From Heterodera schachtii (lineage: Eukaryota > Nematoda > Chromadorea > Rhabditida > Heteroderidae), in assembly GCA_023374025.1 (NCBI GenBank), contig SIJG01000205.1:62001-126000 (forward strand): 64,000 nucleotides of DNA, in the 5' to 3' direction. Position 1 is the stretch's first letter. Each line of letters opens with the position of its first letter. Below, piece by piece: positions 22,701 to 34,265 of this stretch. Position numbers and translations under genes: made by a program. A model generated the notes under the pieces. It saw only the letters and a program-made list of their open reading frames with translations. It was not told the DNA's origin and did not search any database.

Positions 22701-23939
22701 TAAATATAAAGAAATGGACCCAAAAACATATTTAATTAAAAAATTAATGATAAGTATATATTTAAAGTAAATTAAAATTTATATACTAATACACTAAATA
22801 TCTGGCATTGAATTAATATATTTTATTCAAAAATTTTGGCAAATAGAGAGAGGTCTCACTGATGCGGAAAGACACAAGTAAAATTCAAAACTTCTTTTAA
22901 AATTTAAAATGAAAAATCAAATAATGATGGAAAAACTAATATTATTGAAGAAAGAAATATAATTTTTATTTCATATGACATTATACAAATATTTTTCGTA
23001 AAATTTATGGTAGCATTAAATTAACCTTGATTATTCTTAAAAGGCGTATAATTTTTTAATTGAATTGCTACACGAATTTGATTTTTAAGATGAATATATT
23101 CCTTAAGGAAATAAAACTTATTAAATCGAAATTATACTTTTATATATGCCAAAAATAAACACAATCAATTTTTAAATAATAAGATAAAAATGCTTTCAAC
23201 TTACTAGTACTTCATAGATTCTTGATAGGAATGGTCGAACGGCGAGATTTCTCCTCAATCTTGAGATAAAATTAATTTATATTTAATATATGTAATGTAA
23301 TGCTAACAAGATTTTTGTGAAAAATATATTTCACTATGCTGCGAGAAATGTAAAGAAATTAAAAGGTACATTAAAAGCAATGGTTCACATTGCATTATGA
23401 CTAATAAATTCGTAAAATTAAAAACAAAGGAAAAAATTACAGTTCGTTTAAAGATAAAATATTAATCAATTTAAAATTCATATAAATTTAAAAAGATTTT
23501 TGAATATATTAATAAATAATAAAAACAACTTCTTAACTGTATTCTACGTTAAAATGTTAACAAGGTTTAAATAATAAAATATGAAAATAAATAATTACAA
23601 AACATACTAAAAAAAAATCGCTGCACCATTTGAGTTAACACTACTGAGTTATGAATATTCTATTTTTCAATTTATATATCTATGAACAAATATAATTGAA
23701 AGCAAAATTAATTTAGTGTTTTTGGAGAAAAGTAATTAAAAAAAAATCAAAAAAATTTTGTATTGTATTTTGGAAAGAATACTACCTGCAGGGCGTTTAT
23801 AAATTTTGTTAAAATATGTTGTTAGAATATACTTTTTCGGCAATTTTAATTACAAATTAAATTTGAACAAAAATTTACAAACTTACATATTACTTATAAA
23901 TTATATGAAAATAAAATTTGTAAATTTATCTCAAACAAA
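16789..23939. other. Spacer of the palindrome: AT-rich desert with islands
   Basis: No gene recognised. Repeated pieces seen: 19845-20010 matches 16430-16590 in the left arm; 17881-18060 matches 21815-21990; 17570-17640 matches 21733-21805; 20100-20300 is the inverse of 24775-24945; 18258 carries a TCACTCATGCGAA island; 18605 shares CTAAGGCAAAC with 16628. Unique islands include 19260-19312 and 20765-20905. Confidence 0.55.
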
Positions 23940-23941
23940 TA

Positions 23942-24478
23942 CAGGGTGACAAATAAGTCCTGCACCACAAATTTTTTTTAAACTTTTTTCAAATGCAACA
24001 AAAAATGACAAAAATATATTCAAAATGTGCACAACAGATTAGGGAATATTGCTACATAATAGTTTTATCCTATGTTTGGGGAGTCCTGAAATAAAGACAA
24101 AAATATGCCGAAATTTTTTTGCAGATGGCACGCAACTCCTGGATCAATATTTTGGCAATTTTCCGGAGAAAGGCTTAATGAATATAAACCATTTTTTAAT
24201 GAGAATTAACTAAGACCCTGGTCACTTGAAAGGACTACACAAGAAAATTCTCGGGCACTCTTTAGGGGAATAAAAGGCACACATTTTATCACGGATAAAA
24301 CCCAAAAAATTACCCCTGAATCAAACATAAAGTTCCAACCATCCAAAGCACTGTTCGTGATTTCATCAAAAACGCCATTATTTGGCATAAGCTATCACTT
24401 GGACCGAGGCTTTATTCCACGCCAAAGAATTTCATCTGAGTAACTATTTTTGTGCATTTGAACTCTTGGAGCCCTTTA
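23942..24478. mobile_element. mariner-like element, 3'-truncated copy
   Basis: Starts CAGGGTGACAAATAAGTCC after TA (23940-23941), the form of a Tc1/mariner terminal repeat and TA target. It is similar to 27128-28405 up to GGAGCCCT near 24475, where similarity stops and segment A' of the inverted repeats begins, so the 3' half was lost at a rearrangement point. The internal - frame (24206-24388) has no recognisable DDE motif; no transposase is encoded. Confidence 0.65.
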
Positions 24479-24479
24479 A

Positions 24480-24945
24480 GTCTCGTTGGGATCTGGTCAT
24501 TATAAAATTTCGAACGAATCGAGTTTTATTTATTCATTTTTTCGAAATAAAACATTTTTATTTATTCTATTCGATTAAACAAACATTTAATTTGATTATT
24601 TAAAAAAAAAATTTATCCTGAGTTCTGGCCTCTTTTAAAGATGTAATTAATGGTTTTTACCAATGATTTATTAAGAAAATTATTTTAGAATTATTAATAG
24701 AAAATAATTAATTAAATTAATGTAAATTTTCTATGTTGTGTGAATCATGTGTTGTTCGCTGTTTTGCGACAGTTTCTGGTTATTATTCGTTTCGCATGCG
24801 TGAAAAATTCTTATATTATTATAGAATATCAAATTTACTTAGCATTATTTCTTTCTTATTTTTTTTAATTTTAAAATGGTCGTTTTTAAAAAGTTAAATT
24901 TCACTTTCAAAAATTCAAATCGATCAGCAATTAAGAATATTTATC
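24480..24945. repeat. Inverted copies of segments from 50.2, 15.0 and 20.2 kb
   Basis: 24480-24505 is the inverse of an island at 50200-50225 (TATAATGACCAGATCCCAAC). 24505-24720 is the inverse of 14890-15095. 24775-24945 is the inverse of 20100-20300 (TTTCGCATGCGTGAAAAATT). Three separate pieces joined head to tail indicate serial rearrangement. This part is T-rich on +. Confidence 0.65.
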
Positions 24946-25039
24946 GTTTTAGTAAGTCATTTTTTTTTACTTAATAAGTTTATGTTAAAAAATATCAATA
25001 GTTTTAAATCTTTTTGTTGTTTTTTCGAAAATAAATTTA

Positions 25040-26721
25040 TTGACATTTTTATAAAACTTCCTAAATGTTTAAAAAATTTTCTTCTATCTTCTTTTGTATT
25101 TGTATTTGTAATTAATTTATTTATAGTATTTTTTATTTTTTAACTATGCCTCGAATACGTCCTCATCTAACATGCATATGCCACGGCAAGTTTGCCTTAG
25201 ATTATTTTAATTTTAATTTAAAGAAATAATATGTTTTTTATTTATTCATTCGTACGATAGAATGTATGCAGTACCTTTTGATGTATGATTTTTCATTTAT
25301 CATTACTTCATTATTTCATATTTTTTAATGTGGTATTATTTAAAGTTTTAATTATTTATTTTTATATGCGTATTAAAACTACGAGATTTGAACAGTAAAT
25401 ATTTGTTTTATTTTTTATTTTTTGAAAATAATAAAATTTTATGTCAAATAATTTTAAAATGCGTTTTTTTCATTATCTGATAGAAATACAAAATATTTGG
25501 TTGAATAATTAGAATCAACAATTTAAATAGTTATTTTTATTATTTAATTCTTTTAAAAATTTATCATAACTATTCGTTTAAATTTCTTTTTTATTCGTAA
25601 GTTGAATTAAATTTTTAAAATTCTGTATTGAATTATTTAAATTAAAATTTTGTATTTTGTTACTTGTTATTTATTTGATTTATTATAAAATTTATAATAT
25701 AAATAATCTTTTTTTTTTCTTGCTAAACACCACAAGCATGTTAAACATGTTTCCAGAAGTAAGGAATTTTTCCTTTTTAATTGAAATGTAATAAATGTTC
25801 ATTTTATTATAAATTATTTTAATAAATAAATGTACATTTATATTTTCATTTTTTAATTTAGTTTTATATAATTGTCTTTAAAAAGTGTTGTGGAGGTCAT
25901 CTGTGATGTCCTGTCATCCTCAGGTTGTTCGTAACAACATTGATTTCCCGAACTATTAAGTTTTTTACATTTTGCAAATCGTATTTTAAATACCGATAGT
26001 GTTTTAATTAAGTAGCTTTTAATATTTATATATTTTATCAATATAATTTTAATTTAAATGATATGTAATTCTTCCACGAGTTAGTTTGATTTCTTTAAAT
26101 CGGATTCATGCTATTTACAATTGGCTCGAGTAAATCTCATACAGTTTTTGAAGTAATGACATACTTTAAGAATTATTGTATAATCTTTTGTTTATATTTT
26201 TTATAGACCTTTACTTTTAAATTATCTTTATATCATTCAAAATTTATATTTTAAGTTTATAAATTAGTGTTATAATTATTTGGTAATAATTCAACAAATA
26301 ATAAATATTTAGGAAAAAATAATAATCAATTTTCGATTTATACAGTAACTTTTGGCGGATGATTTTTGCTTTTTCTTTTCATGTTGAAGGATTTAATAAG
26401 TTCTCACCAGTAACGACGGCTTTTATTGTCAATATTTATTTCATAAAATTAAATTAGTTTTATTCATTTGTTTTTCGAATTGTTTCTTTTATTATTTTTT
26501 CTGCCGCTTATAATTCTTAAGCTGTTTTACCCACCCATGCTTTTGATCCCGTTATTCGGATTGCTTGGGCGAAGATGTTTGTGATATTCTATCTTTTTGA
26601 ATCTTTATTTTTTGAAAAATAAAAAATCGAAAAGATTTATTTAATTTGATTTTTAAGTTATGAACTTTTCTTTTAATAATTATTCAAAATTTGTTGCAAT
26701 TTGGGGCTTCCTTAATACACA
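25040..26721. repeat. Right arm B' of large palindrome
   Basis: Reverse complement of 15100-16788. Left end at TTGACATTTTTATAAAACTT, right end at CCTTAATACACA. Diverged only in the outermost part (26560-26700). Confidence 0.85.
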
Positions 26722-26734
26722 GTCCAAGAGTAAT

Positions 26735-27115
26735 TACTCAGTGCATCTATAAATTCAAATTCATCCAAAGTTCTTCTAAATATTTTAATAAATTGAAACA
26801 AATCTCGTATTTGAACCTCGAATTTGGGTAATTAAATCTTGATGCGAAATAGTATGTTTTAGGTGTGTATTTTAATTTTATGTTGTGCGGCATGAATGTT
26901 TATATTCATATTTAAGTGTTAAACTAATTTATTTTTTTATTTTAAGTTGAATTTGTAAGTAGTTCATTTGGACGTTTAATGAAGATTATAAACAGAATTT
27001 TTCATCATTGTGAATGAATCAATATTAAATGGTTCCAATATTAATTAAATTGCTTAATTTATAAATAAGCATTTTAAAGTTTTCTGCAATTAATTTTTTA
27101 TTTTCTCTAAATCTT
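26735..27115 (-). repeat. Dispersed repeat S, copy 1, with SL1-like core
   Basis: Reverse complement of 48530-48840, about 80% alike by eye. The conserved core on - (26838-26817) is GATTTAATTACCCAAATTCG plus AG, followed by GT. It differs from nematode SL1 at 3 of 22 positions. Confidence 0.65.
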
Positions 27116-27127
27116 CCTTTTAGAATT

Positions 27128-28405
27128 ACAGGGTGACAAATAAGTAATGTCCCACTTATTCATTTGAATAACTTTTTTCAAATCCAATCAAAAATGACAA
27201 AAATCTATTCAAAATATGCACAACATATTAGGGAATATTGCTACATAATAGTTTTATCCTATGTTTGGGGAGTCCTGAAATAAAGACAAAAATATGCCGA
27301 AATTTTTTTGCAGATGGCACGCAACTCCTGGATCAATATTTTGGCAATTTTCCGGAGAAAGGCTTAATGAATATAAACCATTTTTTAATGAGAATTAACT
27401 AAGACCCTGGTCACTTGAAAGGACTACACAAGAAAATTCTCGGGCACTCTTTAGGGGAATAAAAGGCACACATTTTATCACGGATAAAACCCAAAAAAAT
27501 GCACCTGAACCAGTCATAAAGTTTCAATCATCCAAAATTCTGGTCTTGATTTCTTTAAAAAGGCCATTCTCTAGCATGAATTAACATATGGACCGAGCGC
27601 TTTATACCACGGCAAAAAATTTCATCAAACGAAATTATTTTGTGGTTTTGACCCCTTGAGCCCTCAAAATCTATGAAATTTGACCAATTTCGAAAGTCGC
27701 CCGAAATCTTTTGAAATAAAAGTAATTTTTAATATGAGTCAATCACATCTGAAAGAGCAGATTCTGTTGGCTATGTTATATGATTTTAGTTAAATATAAA
27801 ACATTATTAATTTTATAAATTAATGCCCGAAAAAATATTTTCCAAGTTGCGTGCCGTAAGGATATCAGCCCATTTCATAGACCCATAACTTTTTTTCATA
27901 TACCTTTTAATAAAATTGGCTTTACTTATCTAATAAAGGTTTAATTCTAATTGAATTTTGCTATTTATCTAAATTAATCCATTTTCATTCTGACTCGGTG
28001 CGCAATTTTTTCCGTTGAAACCAATGATTTCTGATCACTCTCGTTTTGATGTTTTTTTTCTGATCTTAGAAACAGTAATTACCACTGATTTCAAGCTTAT
28101 TTAAAAGAACTATGTTATGCCATATTATCCACGTGAATTCATTGATTTGCATTACTTAGTTCGGTTGTTAGAATTTTTTTTGTTGTCTAAGCAGAGTGAA
28201 CTTTTGGCGCCAAAAATGGTTCACAATTATTGATGGTACTATTACACATTTAGAAAATGAATTTTTTGTTTATAATTCAGAGGGATTTAAAGAGAATTGA
28301 ATGTGCTTCAAAATGAGTATAAAAAGATTAAAATCAATTTTATGGTTTATGAGATATTAGAAAAATAGAAATTTTAAAGTGGTGCAAGACTTATTTGTCA
28401 ACATG
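27128..28405. mobile_element. mariner-like non-autonomous element
   Basis: Left end ACAGGGTGACAAATAAGT follows T, giving TA. The right end is GCAAGACTTATTTGTCA (about 28384-28402), an inverted repeat of the left end with a diverged extremity. Length is about 1.28 kb, the usual size of mariner elements, but no transposase frame survives. The region 27245-27495 is essentially identical to 24060-24310, while its flanks are only about 75-80% alike. Confidence 0.7.
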
Positions 28406-30923
28406 AGAAAAAATAATCATTCTAAATAGACAATCAAAAAAGATCGTATCGCGAAAAAATCGATGAACGACACATCATACAACGCAAGAGTACCCAAAAG
28501 TTGCTAGAAAATAATTTAATCTAGGGAACGGTGAGAAATAAATAGAAACAGCATAAAAATATATTATATATCAACAAATGTCACCGGAACCACGTCAGGA
28601 CTTGAATAAATTTAATATGACTGACATGTTTAAAATTTTATTGTCAATAAAATCAATTATTTCCCTTTAAAAATAAATTTATCAAAAAATAAAATATGAA
28701 AGCATAATTATACAAATATTATTGTCATATAAATATTATGTTTTTTAAATCACTTTACTCTAAAATTTTAAAGGTTAGCAAAAAATAAATTAAAGAAATC
28801 CAATCTTATTATTATTATGTCATTTTTATCAATATTTATATTTTATTTAAAATGCATTCTTAAAAGCATGAGATAACTTTGATAAAACATATGGAGGAAG
28901 CAAATAAATAAAAAAGAAATTATTGAAATAAAAAGACGAAATCAAAAGAACTACGATTAATTTTATATAAAAGATTAATTTTATATATTTCCGCAAGAAG
29001 AATTAAAAAAGGGGTGGTGTGTCGGAAAGAGAACTTTACTTTTCGTTCCAATAAAATTATACTTTAGTATACTTGAAAATCTTGAACAAACATAGTTTCG
29101 GAAAAGCATTAAATGAAAAATAAAAAATTAACCTATTTAAAATATAATGATTTTTATATGAAGTAATTATAAAAAATCTAAAACCTATTTTAAAGTTTAG
29201 TTTTCAAATTTTTTACATCTTTTTAAAATCAGCAAACACACAATAGTAATTATGAAATAAAATTAATCCATATGCTTGAAATATTTGAAAGAAATAAAAA
29301 AAATAACCTAAACTAATGTCAAGAATAATTATTGCTCAAGATGCAAGACAAAAATACAATTGCAATATACAACAGCAGATAATAAACTCTACAAGTTTTT
29401 TTTCTCGACGTTTATGAGGATGAACATAAAATAATATGTTCATTAGTTAAAATAATATTCATTAAGTCTTGCAAACAACCTTTTTAGAAAATTTTATTAA
29501 TGAGAGTAAATATACTTTTAAATATTGTGCCTAGAAAATTAAATTTTATATAAAATTAAGAATAAATAAATTTATATAATGATTTAATTAATATACAAAG
29601 CAAAAAAATGGATATACTGAAAAGATAAGAAATTATGGATGTGAATATAAAAACGAGAATTAGCAATTTAAATTCTATTAAATATTATATATATATTATT
29701 TCAAAATTTTAAATATTCAGAGACAAAAATTTAACGTTTTTACATATTAAAAAAGGAAATCGACTATGCTCTGCAATTGATGCACAACCACACGTGGTCG
29801 AATTCGCGATAGTCCAAAAACTTAATTTTGCATTTATAACCTTATTAATTTGAAATATTTAATATCCAAAATATTTATGCTAAATATATTTTTAATAAAA
29901 AATTACAAAATAAATAAATAAACTAAGAAAACTTCAAAATAAGATACCCTTCAAAAAACTTTAATAAAGAAAAAAAAGATTATTCTATTACAAGAAAGTT
30001 GAGTTGCACGGGACCGTTCGGGAATTCTACAAAGGAGACGTACACGCGCAGTGAACTATTCGAATTGCTTGGAACTAAAAATTCTAATTCAAGTTACTTA
30101 ATTAAAAAATGTTTATCTTTTCGGCCTCTGTTAAATTATATTTAAATTACCAAGCCAAGATTAATATAAACAAAAAAATATAATTAAACCATATATTTGA
30201 AAAGAGATGTAAATGAAATAAATAAATAAATTAAAAACATTAGATAACATATTATTATCGCTAAGCCTACAAGACAAAAACCATAATAGTTTTTTTACAA
30301 CGAATCAACAAGATAAAAATCAATTAGTTTGCAAGCTTAAAAAACCGAAACTGCATATGGCAACAAATGATAGACTAAGAGAGAAAAAAAGCCAGATTAA
30401 AATATTGATTTTTACAAATATAAAACTTCATAAAAAAATAAACAAAGATAAAAGGTTAGTGTACGCGTTTAGGCGATTGAATAAAAACAATATAAAAAAC
30501 AGAGGAAAATTATAAAAGTAAAATATTTTTATTTTAAAGCGAAATTGCTTTGGCTCAATGAAAATTTCACCACATGCAATAAAGATAATTAAAATTCAGC
30601 ATAATAGTAAAAATATTCATTATTTTGTCTTAAAAATACAAAATTCTTGAAAAAATATGTATAAGGCATTTTATACGTACCGACTAAAACCAAAAATCCA
30701 TAAAATGTAAAAACGGATCCACAGAAAATTCGCATGACAAAGTCTGCATGTGGACAAGTGAATTAAAATAAAAGCATGAAATAACTATGCATAATAAGAT
30801 AAAGAAAATACATGGTGAAAGCAAAGATTAAATAATTATCAATGAAATATTTAGAATAAATAAACAAAATACATTTACCAAATATTTGATAAAATAAAAA
30901 ATGCTTGAAATAAAAAATATAAG
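28406..30923. other. AT-rich desert with scattered islands
   Basis: No gene recognised. Islands include 28990-29045, 29765-29815 and 30000-30065. A CAAGCTTAAAAAACCGAAAC / GCATATGGCAAC segment at 30330-30395 is related to the tandem repeat at 59640-59840. Confidence 0.5.
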
Positions 30924-30931
30924 ATACTTAA

Positions 30932-31693
30932 CAGGGATGGGCCAAATCGGAAAATAAAATGCGAAACGCGAAATGCGAAATTTGCGAAAGTAAAAAATGC
31001 GAAATGAAAATAAATGCGAAACGCGAAATTCCAAAAAACGCGAAATTGCGAAACGCGAAAGCGAAATTTTTTCTACCACTTTTTTAATAGTCAAAATCAT
31101 AAAGCAAAAAGCATTTTTTGTAAAATTTTATTCCAAATTTTAAAAATCAATAAAAAGCTTTTTTGAGGCGCGCTTTTTCCACAAAATTTTTTGGGAAGAG
31201 GGGCTAGGCGGCGCCAGTAGGCGCCGCCGGGAAATTTTTTTGAAGATTTGAATAAAATTTGTTGACAGATTTTCACTAAAAAAGATCAAATTTTGCGATT
31301 TTTGTATCATTTTTCTAAGGAAAAATAAGAGTTTTGGTGCGCGGCGGTGCCGATAGGCGCCGCTGGGAACGGATTTTCACGAAAAATTTACCAAATTTTG
31401 CAATTTTGGGCCATTTTTCTAAGAAAAAATAGGAGTTTTGGGGGCGCGGCTGTGCCTATAGGCGCAGCCGGTGGGAAAAATTGGAAATTTTGATCATTTA
31501 TAAACAAGTTCTCACTGAAAATTAGCCAATTTATAGGTAAAATTTTGAAAAATTTTAGGGGAATTTAATACAATTCTTAGGGGTGTAAAAGTCGCGTTTC
31601 GCGCCAAAATGCGAAACGCGAAACGCGAAAGCGAAAGTGCCAAAAAAAGCGAAATATGCGAAAGCGAAACGCGAAAGCGAAAGCCCATCCCTG
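30932..31693. mobile_element. hAT-like non-autonomous element, GCGAAA-word type
   Basis: Perfect 11-bp terminal inverted repeats CAGGGATGGGC ... GCCCATCCCTG. The flanking 8-bp target duplication, ATACTTAA versus ATGCTTAA, matches 7 of 8. The ends carry many GCGAAA/ACGCGAAA words. The interior has three GC-rich cores (31207-31228, 31342-31363, 31446-31469) of the form GGCGGTGCCGATAGGCGCCG. The TTAGGGGTGTA box is at about 31577. Length 762 bp, with no transposase frame. Confidence 0.85.
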
Positions 31694-31801
31694 ATGCTTA
31701 ATATTACCTTATGTTTAGGATAATTAACTATATAAAGAAACTAGTCATTATAAAAGGTAAAAAACAAACAATCATAAAAATATATATATATATATAATTA
31801 A

Positions 31802-32270
31802 TAGGGATTCGTTTTTGGGCACTAAAAAAAACGCGAAATAGCACCTAAAAGGCAGAAAAAATCACAAAATAGGCATTAAATAGGCACAAAAATAAGCAAA
31901 TAAAATTTTTTTAACGCTTTTTAGGTAGCAAAACACGTAAAAACTTAACGAAGAAAGACAAATCTTCTTATTAAATCATAAATGAACTAATTAAATATCT
32001 GAAAGTTTTTGTTCAAATAAGGATAAATTTTTAAACAAAAAAAGAAAAAACAATATTTTGGGAAAATTTTTTCAAGTTTATTTTCTGAACTTTTTTCGGG
32101 TCTCTTCTTAGGGGGTGTATTTTTCGTTTTTATTGCATTTTTGTTAAAGATTTCTCCCAAAGTTCTGAAAAGACGTCAAAATTGGCGTAATAGGCATTTT
32201 AGACATTACAAAATTAATTGTTAGATTTTTACGAGCGCGAATTTACAGTGCTTGGAGAATTATTACTTCT
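31802..32270. mobile_element. Related element fragment
   Basis: Starts TAGGGATTCGTTTTTGGGCAC and contains GCAAAACACGTAAAAAC and GGGGGTGTATTTTTCG. Its parts appear as reverse complements in 45480-45790, inside the element at 45069-46213. The right end was not defined. Confidence 0.5.
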
Positions 32271-33985
32271 GATTAAAAATAAAATCCCAAAAATTTTTAA
32301 GAAAAAGGATTTTTTACTACACAATTTAATATATTTGCGCTGAAGTTATTTTTTAATAAAAAATTATAAAAAATGAATAAATAAATAAACAGAAGCAATG
32401 AGGATAAAATAAAAATAAGTTGCCCTTTCAAAAAATTTAATAAAGAAAACTATTTTTTATGTATAATTACAAACGCCAAAATTAACAAACGCTGCCATAC
32501 GAACCAAAATGTGCAAGAGTGTCACTACGGTATGGAGTTTATTAAAAGAAGTTCCGTTAAAAGAAAGACATTCACAAATCTTTCAGAAATTTTATTAATG
32601 TATCTTTGTAATGATAATATAATTAAACAAACAGTGATGATAAATAAATTGGTATTTCTTTTGAATCATTTTATATTAATGAATTAAAAGGTTATCATAA
32701 ATAATTGATAAATACAAAATTAAAAATAATATTTTTTCGAGAAAAAACAAATAGATAAATACAATCATTTATTTTATGTTATCTTTATAAAAAAATGAAT
32801 ATAAGAAAACCATTTGAAAATAAAATTAAATTAGAAAGAATTTTACTTATAATTATAAATATGCTTGTTCGGTCTCACAAACCAAAGAACGAGATAGGCC
32901 GTATGGAATAAGAATTTAGTAGCATTATAGTACATTCTTTCAGAAACAAATAATTAATAAATTTAAGAAATCTAGTTGAAATAAATTTAAATACCTCCAC
33001 TTCAGTCTATTTAGTTAAAAAATTTAATCAATATTCTAATAAAACAAAAATAACTAATTTTGATACTACAAACATCATCTTAAAACAAAATATATGTTTT
33101 TATTAAATTATTTATGCTTAATGATAAATTTTTTTGCTATTGAATTTAGTAAATTTATTGATGTACATATTTTGCATATAAAGAGATATGATGAACTTTA
33201 AAAAAGAATTGTTGACGAAAATTATGCAGATTTTAATTTCCTCATTGGTTTTTTCAAAAATAGGGATTAAGTAAAACCAAAATAAGGTCATATCCATAAA
33301 AAAGATTTCTAAAATTTGGCTAATTACTAGAGAACATTTAGTGCTATTAGGATCTCAAGAATTAAAATACTGTTTGTTACTCTTGAGCAAACTTATAAGC
33401 AAAAAATTTTTTAGCGGCTTTTGAGCTAAGTAATAGCACCATTTTTATTTTCTTAGAATTAGGGATGAATTTAAGTCGTAGCAAGCAATTTAAGAAAGAT
33501 TAATTTAACGAAGCCCCGATCCGGATGCTCCGCCACCTACAAACCCCAAAATGCATCAATTGGTTTTAAATTTTTTTTTTTGAAATTCTGAGTTTTCCAT
33601 TTAACCTGAAAATGTTTCAACACTTATTGTTTTTAAAAAAATTTTTCGAAATTCTTTAAATTAATTTTTTTACAAAATGAACTCATAAATATTTTTCTGT
33701 AAGTGCTCTGAAACGCTCCAAATTTGAAATATTTGCTCAATATATCTGATTAATTTTTCCTTTAAAATAAGCCTAACCCTTTTTGGTATTTGCCCTTAAT
33801 TTTGGCCGAAAATGAACGAATTTTAATCGCAAAAAATAATAGTTCATTTGTAATTTAAATGATTGAAGAAATGTTACGCCATGGATGGGAATTTAATGCA
33901 AATACATATTTTTTCTCCTTTTATGTTTCTTGCCTTCTTCGTCTCAAATTTCTTTATCTTTGCTCCTGTCTCTGAATCTCTCTTT
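32271..33985. other. AT-rich desert with islands
   Basis: Islands at 32485-32560 (GCAAGAGTGTCACTACGG, related to GACAGAGTGCCACTGCAG at 58253) and 32870-32915. A less AT-rich part at 33470-33560 includes GCCCCGATCCGGATGCTCCG. No gene recognised. Confidence 0.45.
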
Positions 33986-33989
33986 CTCG

Positions 33990-34265
33990 CCGACGCAAAC
34001 TCGCCGATGGTTGACTCGCCGACAACACGACTCGCCGACGCCGACTCGCCGATAAATTGTGCAAAAAAAAATTGTGGAAAATTATGCTTTCTTGATTAAA
34101 AAAATTTATCGATAAAGTCAAAGACGGATTGCCAAATATAATAAAAATCAAAAAGAAGTAATATTGGAGAACCTGAACATCAAAAAATCAACCCATAATA
34201 AAGTTATGCGCTAAACCAAGCAAATACTCCAAAACATTGGCGAGTCGTGTTGTCGGCGAGTTGAA
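33990..34265. repeat. CTCGCCGAC minisatellite with inverted partner
   Basis: Five ACTCGCCGA(C) words at 33990-34055. ACTCGCCGACAACACGACTC at 34014-34033 is mirrored at about 34241-34262 as GAGTCGTGTTGTCGGCGAGT. The two would pair as a stem around a loop of about 210 bp: a small foldback element. Short frames across it are repeat artefacts. Confidence 0.7.

Noticed and set aside
24206..24388. Transposase fragment on - in the mariner-like element
   Set aside because: No DDE/D motif or known mariner block could be read, and the frame is short.
13100..26721. Ciliate-like scrambled gene segments in AT-rich filler
   Set aside because: The islands lack open frames and pointer-type matching ends, and the window carries nematode-type NHR exons.
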